Below are positions 11,421 through 25,200 of a DNA stretch of 64,000 nt, piece by piece. Numbering within the stretch: the first letter of the stretch is position 1; each line of letters begins with the position of its first letter. The notes beneath the pieces are model-generated. The model was given only the letters and a program-made list of their open reading frames with translations. It searched no databases and was not told where the DNA came from. Origin of the DNA: Alviniconcha marisindica (lineage: Eukaryota; Mollusca; Gastropoda; Provannidae); the NCBI GenBank assembly GCA_018857735.1, contig JABMCL010002314.1, forward strand, positions 75,001 through 139,000, written 5' to 3'. Position numbers and translations under genes: made by a program.

Positions 11421-13479
11421 ATAATAATAATAATAAAGAGGATTTCTAGAGCGCCCATCTACCACACAAGGTGGCAGCACAGGGCGCTTTACAATAACAC
11501 TAACCACACACACACACACACAGTGTCGGACGAGGGGATGGGCAGGGCTGTAAAAAAACAGTTTAGAAATAATTATTAAACAGGTGCGTCTTGAGGGCGG
11601 CTTTGAAAGTGGAGGTAGAATCAGAGTGGCGGAGTGTTTGAGGCAAATTGTTCCAGACAGATGGGCCAGCATAAGAAAAAGATCTTTCACCAAATGTTTT
11701 TGTGTTTAGACGGGGAGTGACAAAGGTTCGTGTGTCAGATGCAGATCGTAATTGTCTTGCTGGAGTATAAGGTTGAAGGAGATCGGACAGATACTGAGGG
11801 GCTGTTCCAGAGATGGAATTGAAGCAGATAGTTGAAATTTTGTATTGAATGCGATGTGTTACTGGTAACCAATGCAGAGTTTCAAGAATAGGATGGATGT
11901 GGTCAGATTTCTTAGCTTTACACACAAGCCTTGCTGCTGCATTCTGAACTTTTTGAAGTTTGTCTAGTAAGTACTGAGGGCAACCTGAAAGTAAAGAGTT
12001 ACAGTAGTCTAAGCGAGAGAGGACAAGAGAGCATACAAGGGTTTGGGTTGCTTGAGTGGTGAGAAGGTGTCGTATGGAACTTATATGCCTGATCTGTATG
12101 TATGCGGCTTTACACGTGTTGCTTATGTGTTGAGACATGCTGAGATTCGAGTCCAGGGTTACACCGAGGTTTTTAACAGACGACACAAATGGGTCATCGG
12201 CGTCACCGATGTGAATGACTGACGGCAAAGGACTGTGGACAGACATTCTATTTGAAAGTATGATCATGGCTTCAGTTTTGCTGTCATTTAGTTGAAGTTT
12301 GTTTGCGGTCATCCAAGACTTGACATCTGTAGTGCAGTTCTGGAGAGTTTCTGTCGGCTGGTGAATTGCGTCTAGTGTACTAATCTTGTAGAGTTGGTTG
12401 TCATCAGCAAAAGCATGGTGATTGACTGCGTGCTTGCTTACTAGGTTAAAGAGAGGTTGGGTGTAGAGTATGAAAAGCACAGGGCCCAGTACAGAACCCT
12501 GGGGAACGCCATAATGGAGCATAGTATGCTGAGACTGCAGACTATTTATGGTAACTGCATGTGTTCTGTTACAAAGATAAGACGAAAACCATGAGTGCTG
12601 AAGTCGGGTAAGGAGAATTTGGTGATCTATTGTATCGAAGGCTGCTGAGAGATCTAAGAGGGTCAAAGTGCATATTTTGTTGTTATCCATAGCTGTTAGA
12701 AGGTCGTTAACGAGCAGGGCAGTTTCAGTGCTGTGGTTGGGTCTGTAGGCTGACTGGAGAGGACTGGGAAGGTTGTTGTGGTTCAAGTGTTCGTTTAGCT
12801 GAGACAGAACTATTCGTTCTAAGACTTTTGACAGAAAAGATAAATTTGACACAGGACGGTAGTTCTTTAAGTCATCAGGGTCAAGGGACATCTTTTTCAA
12901 AAGGGGTTTAACTAGAGCAGACTTGTAGACAGATGGGAAAACACCACATACCAAGGAGTTGTTGAATACAGCAGTAATGCAAGGTAACAAAGAGTGAAAG
13001 CATTCAAGTAACAGGGGGGTAGGAAACGCATCAAATTCACATGTTTTTAAAGGTGAGCTGAGTATGGTGCGTCTGACAAAGTCCTCGGTTATGGGTTTGA
13101 AATGAGTGAGGGGTCTGCCATGGAAAGAAAGTTCAGTGCAAGCAGGTGGGCTAGATGAAAGGACATCAAGTTTGTTTCTGATAATTTCAATCTTGTTTTT
13201 GAAAAAGTCGAGAAAACGTTTCGGAAGATCGATCAGAGGAAAGACTGTTGGAAGAGGAAATGGCTTTTTGTTTCCGAGTAGTTGGTTAGCCACACTGAAC
13301 AGTTGTTTACATGACAGACTCTCGTTGATCTTATTACAATAGTACATAGTTTTGGCTTTGTGAACTAGTTTGGTTACAAGTTTCTTTGCATTGTTGTACA
13401 GTTGCTTATGAACTGTCAGTCCCGTCTTCAGCCACAGTCTCTCTGCACGGCGTCTCTGTTGCTTTAAAGATGTGTGTTG
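11421..13479 (-). mobile_element. 5'-truncated L2/CR1-type non-LTR retrotransposon
   Basis: The element reads on the minus strand. Its 5' end abuts the minisatellite near 13479. Its 3' end carries an L2-like terminus (TTGTAAAGCGCCC, GGGCGCTCTAGAAATCC) followed by an ATT-repeat tail at 11421-11437. It contains one open reading frame for a reverse transcriptase (11563-13479) and no endonuclease domain, so it is a typical 5'-truncated insertion. I see no clear target-site duplication. It was inserted into the GA-rich minisatellite, whose two halves flank it. Confidence 0.9.
11563..13479 (-). CDS. reverse transcriptase (truncated ORF2) of an L2/CR1-like element
   Basis: Copies element RNA into DNA at the target site in intact relatives. 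The frame begins inside the linker that normally joins endonuclease and RT (KTGLTVHKQLY region), then shows RT blocks in order: NYRPVSNLSFLSKVLE, SAYRPNHSTETAL, the first catalytic Asp in LDLSAAFDTIDHQIL (about 12621-12656), GVPQGSVLGPVLF, and the catalytic FADD box as FADDNQLY (about 12390-12414). A conserved C-terminal segment (HWLPVTHRIQYKI, PSVWNNLP) follows. Between the HQILLTRLQH and SWFSSYL segments about ten residues usual for this family are missing, an in-frame deletion inside the palm. An open frame continues upstream to 14235, but that part is minisatellite read in frame, not element protein. Unlikely to be active without its endonuclease. Confidence 0.9.
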   Translation of the reverse strand, partial: QHTSLKQQRRRAERLWLKTGLTVHKQLYNNAKKLVTKLVHKAKTMYYCNKINESLSCKQLFSVANQLLGNKKPFPLPTVFPLIDLPKRFLDFFKNKIEIIRNKLDVLSSSPPACTELSFHGRPLTHFKPITEDFVRRTILSSPLKTCEFDAFPTPLLLECFHSLLPCITAVFNNSLVCGVFPSVYKSALVKPLLKKMSLDPDDLKNYRPVSNLSFLSKVLERIVLSQLNEHLNHNNLPSPLQSAYRPNHSTETALLVNDLLTAMDNNKICTLTLLDLSAAFDTIDHQILLTRLQHSWFSSYLCNRTHAVTINSLQSQHTMLHYGVPQGSVLGPVLFILYTQPLFNLVSKHAVNHHAFADDNQLYKISTLDAIHQPTETLQNCTTDVKSWMTANKLQLNDSKTEAMIILSNRMSVHSPLPSVIHIGDADDPFVSSVKNLGVTLDSNLSMSQHISNTCKAAYIQIRHISSIRHLLTTQATQTLVCSLVLSRLDYCNSLLSGCPQYLLDKLQKVQNAAARLVCKAKKSDHIHPILETLHWLPVTHRIQYKISTICFNSISGTAPQYLSDLLQPYTPARQLRSASDTRTFVTPRLNTKTFGERSFSYAGPSVWNNLPQTLRHSDSTSTFKAALKTHLFNNYF

Positions 13480-13499
13480 AGGGAGGGGGGGGGGGGGAA

Positions 13500-14225
13500 C
13501 GAACCTAGATCCAGGAGATGGGGGAAGAGGGAGACCATACCTCAGCCGGTCCGGGAGGTGGGGGAAGAGGGAGACGATATCTCGGTCCGTGAGATGGGGG
13601 AAGAGAGAGACATCTCGGTCCAGCAGATGGGGGGAAGAGGGAGACGATACCTCGGCCACACCAGGCGGTGGGGAAAGGGAGACGATATCTCGGTCCGTGA
13701 GATGGGGGAAGAGGGAGACATCTCGGTCCAGGAGATGGGGGGAAGAGGGAGACGATACCTCGGCCACACCAGGCGGTGGGGAAAGGAAGACGATATCTCG
13801 GTCCAGGAGATGGGGGGAAGAGGGAGACGTCTCGGTCCGGGAGATGGGGAAGAGGGAGACATCTCGGTCCAGGAGATGGGGGGAAGAGGGAGACGATACC
13901 TCGGCCACACCAGGCGGTGGGGAAAGGAAGACGATATCTCGGTCCAGGAGATGGGGGAAGAGGGAGACGTCTCGGTCCGGGAGATGGGGAAGAGGGAGAC
14001 GTCTCTGTCCAGGAGATGGGGGAAGAGGGAGACGTCTCGGTCCAGGAGATGGGGGACTTGAAGAGGGAGACATCTCGGTCCGGGAGATGGGGGAAGAGGG
14101 AGACGATACCTTGGCCCAGGATGATGTGGGGAAAGAGGGAGACAATAATACCTCGGCCGGCCCAGAAGGTGGGAGAAGAGGGAGACGATAGTGACCTCGG
14201 CCCAGGTGGGGGAAGAGGGAGACCA
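13500..14225. repeat. GA-rich minisatellite, right block
   Basis: About 20 units of the GGGGGAAGAGGGAGACGATA / TCTCGGTCCAGGAGAT type, with higher-order groupings that include CACACCAGGCGGTGGGGAAA. The unit resembles an internal part of the window's SINE (GGTTGGGGAAGAGGGAGATT near 43414-43440), and the right end runs directly into SINE-like sequence. Confidence 0.9.
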
Positions 14226-14480
14226 TACATAACACTACACTGTTGCCACTACCACTGACTGATTTTGCACTAAGGTAGGCAGCGATGAAGCCATTTGGAT
14301 GTGATACTGATTAACTAGGGCAAAGTCACAAGACAGTCCGTGTCCACAAATCACACTGAAATTTTGGAAGACTGGAAAGGAAAGCCGATGAGGGAATCGA
14401 ACAGTGAGGCCGTCTGCTTATCAGCCTGACAATGGTGCCGCTGAGGCGGTTCCGGATTCCGCTTTGGTTCTCCTTTCTAG
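14226..14480 (-). mobile_element. tRNA-derived SINE, minus orientation (diverged)
   Basis: Contains the same body as 43340-43670 (ACACTACACTGTTGCCACTA, GGCAGCGATGAAGCCATTT, GTCCACAAATCACAC). At about 14395-14455 is a tRNA-like head whose reverse complement has a box-B-like GTTCGATTCCC. It joins the minisatellite on its left. Confidence 0.7.
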
Positions 14481-15553
14481 TCTTCAAAAAAGAAAGAAAG
14501 AAAGAAAGAAAGAAAAAGGTGATTCATAGTGTGGCCTACAATTAGATGGATAAAAAAAAACAGGACCAAGCCGGGTAATACTCAGTGCAACTGCATCTGA
14601 CTGACATGACAACGATTATGACCAATTGATAAAACAACAACAACAAAACGTACATTAATAAAATCGCATAATTACCGGCGATGCTACGACGGTAATCCAG
14701 CTGTGCAGCTGTTGTGTATTGGATCCGCTTCAGCTATTGTTTGGGAATCGGATTTTTTTTAACTTCTTTATTTATGTATATCAAACATATAAATAAATCC
14801 AGTCTCCTCTAATTTAAAAAAGAAAAGAAAAAGTTATGACTGATAAAGATGAAGTGACTCAGTGAAACTGTGAAAGGGCCGAATAAGAAGCCGGCCGGTA
14901 TGTCCGAATTTTCGCTCCCACTGACTGGGGGCTTCGCCGGGGACTGACTACGCGGGGATATCTGCAAAGTTTTTATTTTTATTTTTTAAAACAGTGGAAC
15001 ATTTACCAAACAAATATATATAATTTCAATTTCAGTCATTTCGCTTTGAGTGAAGTGCAGATCGTTTATTTTCCGCCGTCGACTAGTCGCATGCTTGACT
15101 GACATAGCCGTTCCGCTGTGATTTTTGAATGGCTTTCCTCGTGTGACGGCTGGGCTTCGAAACTGTAACGATCTGGCATCAACACTGAATAGGGAATAAT
15201 CATGTTTTCTTTTATATGCTATTTGTTTCAGCGGGGCATCCCATTAATGATCAGTCACGTCACCGAAAACGCCAACACTGACTGAAAAACCCGGCGACTG
15301 ACACTTGAACTTCACTGATGTACTGAGACTGAAACATACGTAGCTTTTGGTCCCAGCATGAATAACATTGAGCACACACACACACACACTCTCTCACTGA
15401 CACACACCGTGGCACACACACACTGACACACACACACACACACACACACTGACTGACACACACACCGTCACTACACGGCACACACTGACGCGGCATTGAT
15501 TTGACATTGACACGCACACAGCTGTGACTGACTGACACACACTCAGTCACTAG

Positions 15554-15598
<45 letters not shown>

Positions 15599-16326
15599 TC
15601 GTATCGGCAGCATCATTAGCTTACGAGTCAGCCGTTTTTCAGTAGAGTTGATTTCCGTGAAAGAGCGGCAGGTGTTTAGACCGGCTTTGATCTAACGGCT
15701 TGACTTTGTAAGGGCCGCGTCAGTCACAAGATTGTTCAGCTATTTCAAAAAGCAGCTATAGATTCGATCTTTACTGAGTTTCACTGAGACTGATTACTAA
15801 GAGAAAAAAAAAAACGGACATCTCACCGAACGAGCGAGTAGCCTACCGTACCCCCGTACGTGCCGAAAAGAGCCGGGATGGATTGTAGAAGTGTCGGAAC
15901 TCGGAGCGCCGGGTCCCGGGAGTTTTCAGTGTATCACTATCAGTGTCGCGTGTACGTGATCATTTGAGCCCAGTCAAGTCAGTATAAGCCAAAAGCAGTC
16001 GAGTTGCGGCAGTAAGCACTTGACACTAGCTGCTTTTGTCAGTGTTACAGCCAGCACTTGGGGCTCTTAAAATCTATTACTGATAAAAAATAAATGGTTT
16101 TATGGAACGTCCTATTAAACAGGCGATTTCAAGCGCCTGTGCCACGGGAAACGCACCTAGTGAGTTGTGCGTCCACAGGTCAGCAGTGTGAATGCACCAC
16201 TTGAAGGAAGCAAGGAAATACCGTAGTGTATATATACTTATAATAAAACGATTGCAATAGGCAGATGCTTCTAGTCTACTGAAGTGAAAAAGTTGGTCTG
16301 AAACAGCGCATTGTCACAGTTTGCCA
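14481..16326. other. intergenic region upstream of the zinc-finger gene
   Basis: No exon is seen. A CA-rich microsatellite with CTGACACAC interruptions spans about 15361-15600. GAAA repeats lie near 14490. The segment 15600-16326 is less repetitive and may contain distal promoter sequence or an upstream non-coding exon that I cannot delimit. Confidence 0.5.
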
Positions 16327-16327
16327 G

Positions 16328-16491
16328 TTACGTCACTATTTCAGAAGTCTTTCTCGTGAAAACGGACTACATCGCACGAGGGGAATGAGAACCAATCACC
16401 ACAGCGTTACTCGACCGAAGCCTCATCCGGGGCACCAATGGCAGCCAGCCTCGCTTTCGGCCTTTTCAACTGAAATTGTCCGCCATCTTGG
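16328..16491 (+). promoter_or_regulatory. promoter of the zinc-finger gene: CRE-like, two CCAAT boxes, YY1 site
   Basis: TTACGTCA (16328-16335) is CRE/ATF-like. CCAAT boxes occur in ACCAATCAC (16391) and CACCAATGG (core 16435-16439). CCGCCATCTTGG (16480-16491) is a consensus YY1/Pho site in the orientation typical of initiator-proximal sites just downstream of transcription starts. It ends 19 bp before the chosen start codon. No TATA box is obvious. Together these suggest a TATA-less promoter with start sites around 16440-16480, which would exclude the in-frame ATG at 16385. Confidence 0.55.
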
Positions 16492-16510
16492 ATCTCTTCT
16501 CGATGGAAAA

Positions 16511-16562
16511 ATGTCTGTCGAAGCTCAACCCGTTACTCAAATTCAAGTTGAAAATGTTGTTG
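16511..16562 (+). CDS. ZNF236: zinc-finger gene, coding exon 1
   Basis: Encodes residues 1-17, [17 protein letters not shown], then one base of a split Asp codon. The ATG has AAA upstream (A at -3) and follows the YY1 site. The donor is TTG|GTAAGT. An in-frame ATG at 16385 would add 42 residues but lies upstream of the inferred transcription start. Confidence 0.75.
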
Positions 16563-17667
16563 GTAAGTATATAGAGCGGCTGCGTCGAGCTGAATATAAC
16601 ATTCTTTCATTTTCAACCAATTGGCTGGGTACCAGTGTGAAAAAGTTATATAGTTCCGGAGGCCTGTGTACGCTTCCCTGTCCAAGGCGCAATAATACGC
16701 ATCAGTTCATTGAAAGTCATCCAAACTTCGTATTCCTACTCCAACGATTCCCCCGCCAACCCTCTTGGAGTACTACTTGACATCATAACATAGGTTTAAT
16801 CGTAACGGTCGTGCCGAGCAGGAATCTGCCGAAGTTTTTACAGAAAGTAATAACTTGCGGTTGCCCTTGTCGAACCTCTTTGTTTTGCTTACTCCTCCAT
16901 TTGAATATGTATTCAAACACCATTAGCTTTATGAAACTTGGAGTGAGAGCCTTTATAAGTTTATAAATAAGGTGATAAATCATAGCAAGCTGAAGCGCTG
17001 TAGGTTGTGTTGACACCGGTGTTCTTTCCCGGTTTTTATGAGCATGGGACATTGGTTCTTCACGCACACTAGTGTGGAGAGCTGATGATAGGAGCATAAG
17101 CATTATAAATATATTCCACTGTATGCGCTGTTTCACTCTCGGCTGAGTCAGTCGGCTAGCCTCTTAGAAGTCGAGAATCCAGTTACATGTGTTGAGGACC
17201 ACAGGACCAGCATATATATACATAGGATGATACGGGCTAATAGTTTTAGTCTAGTACCTGTGGTGCTGTGTTATTTTAAATTTAATTTGCGTCAAGCTAC
17301 ACTTAAGGATACTGTTAAATATACATGTATAAAAGTGTGGTGCTTGTATGAAAATAAATGTTTATTTTCACAAAGTAACTATAAAATGTCCATACAAAAA
17401 TTACAACTAGCTAACCAAGTTGTCTTGCCAAGTTACATTTTTAATGTTAAAAAATGTTCATGTCATATGCTCATAGTCATAAGCATCTTTTTTGTTTAAA
17501 ACAAAACAACAAATCAGAGCGAGAAGAAAAGAAAAGTGAAAAGGTCATTTTTGACAGAAACTTAAAAACCATTTTAAATCTTCAATTGTTCAGACTTGTA
17601 AACTGTACCCCCCCCCCCCCCCCACCCCTTTTTTTTTTAACATAAAGGAAGCAGTAATACAGTAATA

Positions 17668-17721
<54 letters not shown>

Positions 17722-19225
17722 TGTAATCTTCAGCTGGACTAATGGCTGCACTACTGGGGGGGGAAAAAATGCAAAGCAAGGCAGAATTTTGCATTAAACA
17801 ATTGAAAATAAAATAAAACGACAATTTCAACTTTAACAAAGTCCCAGACTTCTAGTATGCTACTTGTACAAAAACACATTTTGCATTAAGTCTTGTCCAG
17901 TGACCAGCTAAGGATTGTTAAACTGCCTGAACTGATTATAGTTTTTATATATATATATTATAAATATGATATATATATATTCCTATTAAATTAATTAATA
18001 ATGAAATGTTTGTAATTAATGTAGACCTTTGAATAACAAAAACGGAGCTTGGCACTGTGTATAGAATTAGAAATCAGATTTAAATGCTCACTTGGAGACA
18101 TCAACCCCACAGCAAAACAACAACAAAACAAAAACAACTTCTCTGTAGGCAACCAACTTCTTTATACATGGCACATGCTGAGGACATTAGGGGACATATT
18201 GGGAGAATGAATGAAAAAATTGATATTGAAAAAATAAATTTAAATAAAATGAGCTGGGTGAGGTGTTCCCGGGATGGCACCACTGTCACCTTCATTGACA
18301 CCTCTGCAGTAGCACTAGCACTAGCAGGACATGTATATGTCAGCTGCATTTGACTGCTCTCTCCACTGCCACAATTTTCTGTCTCAGATTATGCACACTA
18401 CATTGCGCAAGTGGCCAACCTTCAGCTGGGTGAGGCACTCCCAGATGGCACCACTGTCACCTTCACTAACCCCTTTGTGGTGACAAGACATATAAAATAT
18501 ATATGAGCGCTTCCTTCGATTTCTCATTCCTCTGCTACAACTTTCTGTCTCAGATTATGCACACTACATCGTGCAAGTGGCCAGCCTTCAGTTGGATGAG
18601 GCGCTCCCAGATGGCACCACTTTATTGACCCCTTTACGGTAGCAGGACATGTCACTAGTCAGTTACCTTTGATTGTTCGCTCCAATGCTAGTGCTACAAT
18701 TTTCTGTCTCAGATTATGCACACTACATCGTGCAAGTGGCCAGCCTTCAGTTGGATGAGGCGCTCCCAGATGGCACCGCTTTATTGACCCCTTAACGGTA
18801 GCAGGACATGTCACGAGTCAGTTACCTTTGATTGTTCGCTCCACTGCTAGTGCTACAATTTTCTGTCTCAGATTATGCACACTACATCGCGCAAGTGGCC
18901 AACCTTCAGCTGGGTGAGGCGCTCCCAGATGGCACCACTGTCACCTTCATCGACCCCTCCGCTCTGGAGCATGCACACATCCTTGACCCCGCCACCTTGG
19001 AGATCCAGAGTGCCATTCAAATACCTACGTCAGTCAACATCGAGCATGTCATCCTGGAACAGCCTATCCTGGATCATCTGACGGGCCTTCAGACCTCCAT
19101 GGGGCACGTTGTTGCTGCCGGTGGTGATGCCTTGGCGGCGGCTGTGGAGGCCTTGCCCATGGGCAGTGTCATTGAGGCGGTCCCTGTGGACATCAAACCC
19201 CCTGTGGGAAAGGTTTGATCCTTTT

Positions 19226-19299
<74 letters not shown>

Positions 19300-22200
19300 C
19301 CCTCCATTTCGCCCCATTGCTGGAGTTTCTGAACTCATTGTGAGTAATCATAGTGGTAAAGACTAAAGCACTAAATGTTGGAACACAGGTTTACTTTTTC
19401 TCACCCTAAGGGCTTTTTTGTACTCCTAGTGATTGTGATTCTCATGTTACGTGAACAATGATCTGATGATTTCAGTTTCATATTAATACTACTACTATTT
19501 ACTAGGCTTATGTGTAACTGATTTTTTTTTAATATGATTTTTTAGTGATAACTATTTGTTAATCTAGTTACATAACGACCACTGATGAGAGTGGAACTGA
19601 AAGGCAGTTCTGTACAAGTTGTACAACCTTGATTCCCCTTTCCCATAGCCCTTTCATCACATGTGACTAATGTTCCAGGGTCAGGGTCCCATCTGTGCAG
19701 TCACTGTGACCAGGTATCTGGCATAGCCCTTTCATCGCATGTGACTAATGTTCCAGGGTCAGGGTCCCATCTGTGCAGTCATTGTGACCAGGTATCTGGC
19801 ATAGCCCTTTCATCACATGTGACTAATGTTCCAGGGTCAGGGTCCCATCTGTGCAGTCACTGACCAGGTATCTGGCATAGCCCTTTTATCGCATGTGACT
19901 AATGTTCCACTGTCAGGGTCCCATCTGTGCAGTCACTGACCAGGTATCTGGCATAGCCCTTTCATCACATGTGACTAATGTTCCAGGGTCAGGGTCCCAT
20001 CTGTGCAGTCACTGACCAGGTATCTGGCAAAGCCCTTTCATCACATGTGACTAATGTTCCAGGGTCAGGGTCCCATCTGTGCAGTCAGTGTGACCAGGTA
20101 TCTGGCATAGCCCTTACATCACATGTGACTAATGTTCCAGGGTCAGGGTCCCATCTGTGCAGTCAGTGTGGTACTGTAGGGTGTATGTCATTATCCTTCT
20201 GGCATTACCCATTCATCAGTTCGTGTGATTAAAGTTTTAGGGTGTGTTCAGCTGCAGTCAGTATGATGAGGCACCGGTACTGATCTTCTCATGTGACCAG
20301 TGATTCAGGGTCTCTTCTAATGCAGTCTGTGACATGGTGTCATGATGTTGTCATGTGACTGATGATTCATGGTCTCTTCTGATGCAGTCTGTGACAAGGT
20401 GTCATGATGCTGTCATGTGACTGATGGTTCAGGGTCCCTTCTGATGCAGTCTGTGACAAGGTGTCATGATGCTGTCATGTGACTAATGTTTCAGGGTCCG
20501 TTCATGTTCAACTGCAGTCAGTGTGACAAGGTGTCATGATGCTTTCGTGTGACTAATGTTTCAGGGTCCCTTCAGCTGCAGTCTGTGACAAGGTGTCATG
20601 ATGCTTTCATGTGACTAATGTTTCAGGGTCCCTTCTGATGCAGTTGGTGTGACAAGGCGTCATGACGCTGTCATGTGACTGTTACAGGGTCCCTTCTGAT
20701 GCTGTCATGTGACTGTTTCAGGGTCCCTTCTGATGCAGTCAGTGTGACAAGGTTGCCACGATGCTTTCATGTGACTGACAAGGTGTCATGCTTTCATGTG
20801 ACTAACAAGGTGTCATGCTTTCATGTGACTAATGTTTCAGGGTCCCTTCAACTGCAGTCAGTGTGACAAGGTTGCCATGATGCTTTCATGTGACTGACAA
20901 GGTGTCATGCTTTCATGTGACTAACAAGGTGTCATGCTTTCATGTGACTAACGTTTCAGGGTCCCTTCAACTGCAGTCAGTGTGACAAGGTGTCATGATG
21001 CTTTCATGTGACTAACGTTTCAGGGTCCCTTCAACTGCAGTCAGTGTGACAAGGTGTCATGATGCTTTCATGTGACTAACGTTTCAGGGTCCCTTCAACT
21101 GCAGTCAGTGTGACAAGGTGTTCACCAAGTATAACCAACTTCAGAGGCACCTGAAGACCCACGATGAGGACAAGCCCTACAGGTAAGACTAAGAGTAAGA
21201 GTGTGTGCCACACTTCTCACGTGTACGTGTGCACATGCAGAACTTTGTGACGGGCTGGATAACAGGACAGTTCATAACTGAGGACGTGCTGTTTACTGAG
21301 TTAGCCACCCTAGTTCATCTTATTGGTAAGAATTTACCAGGTTGTGAGGCTTTGAAGGAGCAATTGTGCATTTGTTTCTGGTAAAAAAATTGTTAATAAA
21401 TAAGAATGCAAGCAGAGAACCAAACCCCCCCCACATAATTTGTAATATTACAGGAGGTCACAGTTTTGACTTGTATCTGTTACAGATGTATACTGGGTAT
21501 AGACAGACGTAACCACATTTTTCATACTGCAGGCCATAATTTTGACTTGTACCTGTTACAGATGTATACTGGGTATAGACAGACGTAACCACATTTTTCA
21601 TACTGCAGGCCATAATTTTGACTTGTACCTGTTACAGATGTATACTGGGTATAGACAGATGTAGCAGCATTTTTCATACTGCAGGCCACAATTTTGACTT
21701 GTAACTGTTACAGATGTATACTTGGTATAGACAGATGTAGCAGCATTTTTCATACTGCAGGCCACAATTTTGACTTGTAACTGTTACAGATGTATACTTG
21801 GTATAGACAGATGTAACAGCATTTTTCATACTGCAGGCCACAATTTTGACTGGGTATAGACAGAGGTAACAACATTTTTGATACTACACCCAGTACAGGA
21901 AGCCACAGTATAACTGTTACAGGTGTGTACTTGGTATTGGGTGATTCAGGCGGAGTTGTTAACTCCCTTGACTTTTGCCCGGCATCGCTTAAGTCCCTTG
22001 GCTGCTTTTCCTTCCGGTGTGTACTTTCTTCACAATGGAAGGCAGTGACAGTGAATTTGCAAATTTTACACTACCAACTTTAAAGGCATTTTTGGAGGCC
22101 CGTAGTCATAATATGTCTGGCAATAAGCAATAACTTGTTGCTTGTGCTATAGGATGCCCCAAAACGCATTTTTTCTGGTCAGCCAAAAAACGATGCAAAG

Positions 22201-25200
22201 ACACTTTTTTCCACCCTCCATCCCCATTCCACAGTAATTTTTGCAACTGCAACAATATTGGCATTTGTACTGCTTCGCGATTCTAGGTTCAACTTCCACT
22301 GTGAAGCAACGCCTACTCAGAAATCGGCCTGGAAGTGCGCTGCGACCTCTCGTGACTTCTTGCATGAAAGATTACAAAGCGCATTCACTCTAGCAAACCA
22401 GCTTCGCTGAATCGCCCAATAGATAGAGGTAACAGAATTTTTGATACTACAGGAGGCCATAGTTCTGACTTGCAGTATACCTGTTACAGGTGCATACTGG
22501 GTATAGACAGGTTACAGAATTTTTGTATGTCTGATGAAGTGGTGATGCTGTGTGACACCTGTCACCGCCTTCACCTGCACTGGTTACAGATGCATGCAGT
22601 GCAGCGCATCCTTCAACGTGGAGGACAACCTGCGCCTTCACCTGGCCACCCACGTTGGGGAAGATCGTGACCCCATCTGCCCGGAATGTGGCAAGAAGTT
22701 TTCCCGCGTGGCCAGCCTCAAGGCCCACATCATGCTGCACGAGAAGGAGGAGAACCTCATCTGCTCGGAGTGTGGCGATGAGTTCAGCGTCCAGAGTCAA
22801 CTGGACCGTCACATGAACGAGCATCGGCAGGAGCACGAGGGAGCCCGCACCCACACCTGTCGCCAGTGTCCGGCTGAGTACCCCAAACTGGCGGAGCTGA
22901 GGGAACACATGAAGCAGCACTACAAGATCAAGTGAGTGTGCTGCAACAATCGTTGTGCTCGTTTTGGCTCAGTTTCCTCTTATTTCTGGAGGCTTCCAAA
23001 TCAGGGTTCCGTCAGTCTTTGAAAGTTTTGGGAAAAGATATGTCATTTTCAAGGACCTGAAGTCTGTGAAAAGGGAGTAATTTCGCTGATGTATTTGAAA
23101 GTTTGTGAAATTTGGAGTGAAAAGTTTGCGTGAACTCTGTAATGATCGAGTGAATTTCAGTGATTCTAATGCTCTGCAATTCTGTGTTCATGTTTACAGC
23201 TTGAGCTCCCAAATGTTTGGATGTAGACAAATACAGTCAGTTTGATATCTGATTCGCCTTTTTTCTAGAGCTTTTCATCCATGGTCACAGGGAGTGGCTT
23301 GGTAGTTTTGTAATTGTGAAGCATGGCTAAAATTTGTTTTCCATTCTTTGTTGCAGGGCCTCCTTGTCTCACCGGACCTACAAGCGCAACATCGACCGCT
23401 CCGGGTTCAGCCATCGCTGCAAGCACTGCGGAAAAACCTTTCAGAAACCAAGCCAGCTGGTTCGACATGAACGCATTCACACTGGTGGGTAATGGGGGTT
23501 TAGTGTCTTTCTGTATGACAAAAAAAAAATTGAGACATGTTTCAGGATCCAAACCATAAATGGTTAAAAAGAACGCTAAGTTAATACGTCAGTACGAAAC
23601 TTATGAATTTTCGTGGTAAGCCCCATTGATAAATAAAAATATTGTACTATTTCCCTTTGATAAATACAGTATTTTTCTTTATTACCATTTAATTCAGGTG
23701 AGTGGCTGTTTGAGAGCACCGTGCGTTCAAAGAAAGAATTTGATTGTGCTGTGTTTCAGGCGAGCGGCCGTTCAAGTGCACCATGTGTTCAAAGACGTTC
23801 AACCAGAAGGGTGCCTTGCAGGTTCACATGACCAAACACACGGGTGAACGTTCACACATGTGTCAGTTCTGTCCTGCCACCTTCGCTCAGAAGGGAAACC
23901 TGCGAGCACACATCCACGTACGTAAATTTGGCGTAATTCAAGAGAGAATCAGTAATACGTTCATAGCATTGATAGTTGACCAGTTTTAGTCAATGAACAG
24001 CAAACATGCATGTAGACGAGGAAGAGATCATGAGGGATAGATTGTAACTGAATATGGATTAATAATTGGTGTTTTTAACATTTTTAGTCAGCTAATACTT
24101 AGTGGTAGCCAACATGCATATATAGGCAGATTTTTTTTTAATGTGAGAGAGAGCATAGGCAGATTTTTTTTTATCGTAAGAGAAAGAGATTGTTTGCAGA
24201 TCGATAACTGATGAGTTTTGTTATGTTTTGGTTGGGTAATTGCAGATCAGTAATTGATTGGGATCATTATGGTTAGGTTTGGTAATAGATTGGTATCGTT
24301 ATGGTTAGGTTTGGTAATTGATTGGTATTGTTATGGTTAGGTTTGGTAATTGATTGGTATCATTATGGTTAGGTTTGGTAATTGATTGGTATCGTTAAGG
24401 TTAGGTTTGGTAATTGCAGATCAGTAGTTGATGAGTATGATTGTTTTTCGGTTTGGTGAAAGCAAATATCCGTGAACGCAGATGTACTTTACTAAATTAT
24501 TGTATTAAGTGAGCACAACTGATTACAGATCAATAATTGATGACCAAGGTTTAGATGGCATGCAACACTGAGTCTTGTGCTTTGAAATCAGCGTTATCAT
24601 CCTGTTAAATTCGGAGAAGTGCTCATTCTTTCTGAATGGTTCTGTTAGGAATACACTCTGTGCCGAGCGATAGTTTGGAGAGGTTTTGCCCAAGTTGTTT
24701 TTGCGAATTCTCCACTTGACAGTCTTTGTTATTTACATTTCAGCGTGTGCACACACTCAACAACGGCGTGGAACAGAGCAGCTACCAGTGTGACGAGTGT
24801 AGCTGCGTGTTCAAGAAACTTGGATCTCTCAATGCTCACATCAGTCGTGCCCACTCTGACCCCACTGTAAGGGTGTAGGCTTTGGTTCAGTGTGTTCTGT
24901 TGTGTTTGAAAAATGCCATCTTTTATTGACTGTGAAGATGCAGTGGCAGACTGATTTTTTTTTTCTCCCTCTCTCTGTTTTGTTTTGAGGTTGTTGTATG
25001 AGGCATCATTGTTATGACATGGCTTTTAATTGAAACTGTTGTTGGTGTAGATGACCTTTAGCTAAGGGGAATGGTGTTGCACCGACTGACTTTGACATAT
25101 GCAGCTGTTCTTTCAAGGCATACAGACCTGCCAGCCATTATAGTTTCGCCGTATTATTTTTCCGCTGAAACAGATCATTTACATATTTACAATCAAGTCA

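Larger units (their letters stand above)
19213..21087. other. intron 2
   Basis: Begins with (CT)n at 19227-19293, then AT-rich sequence, then about 1.46 kb of tandem repeats related to the exon-3 acceptor. Confidence 0.8.
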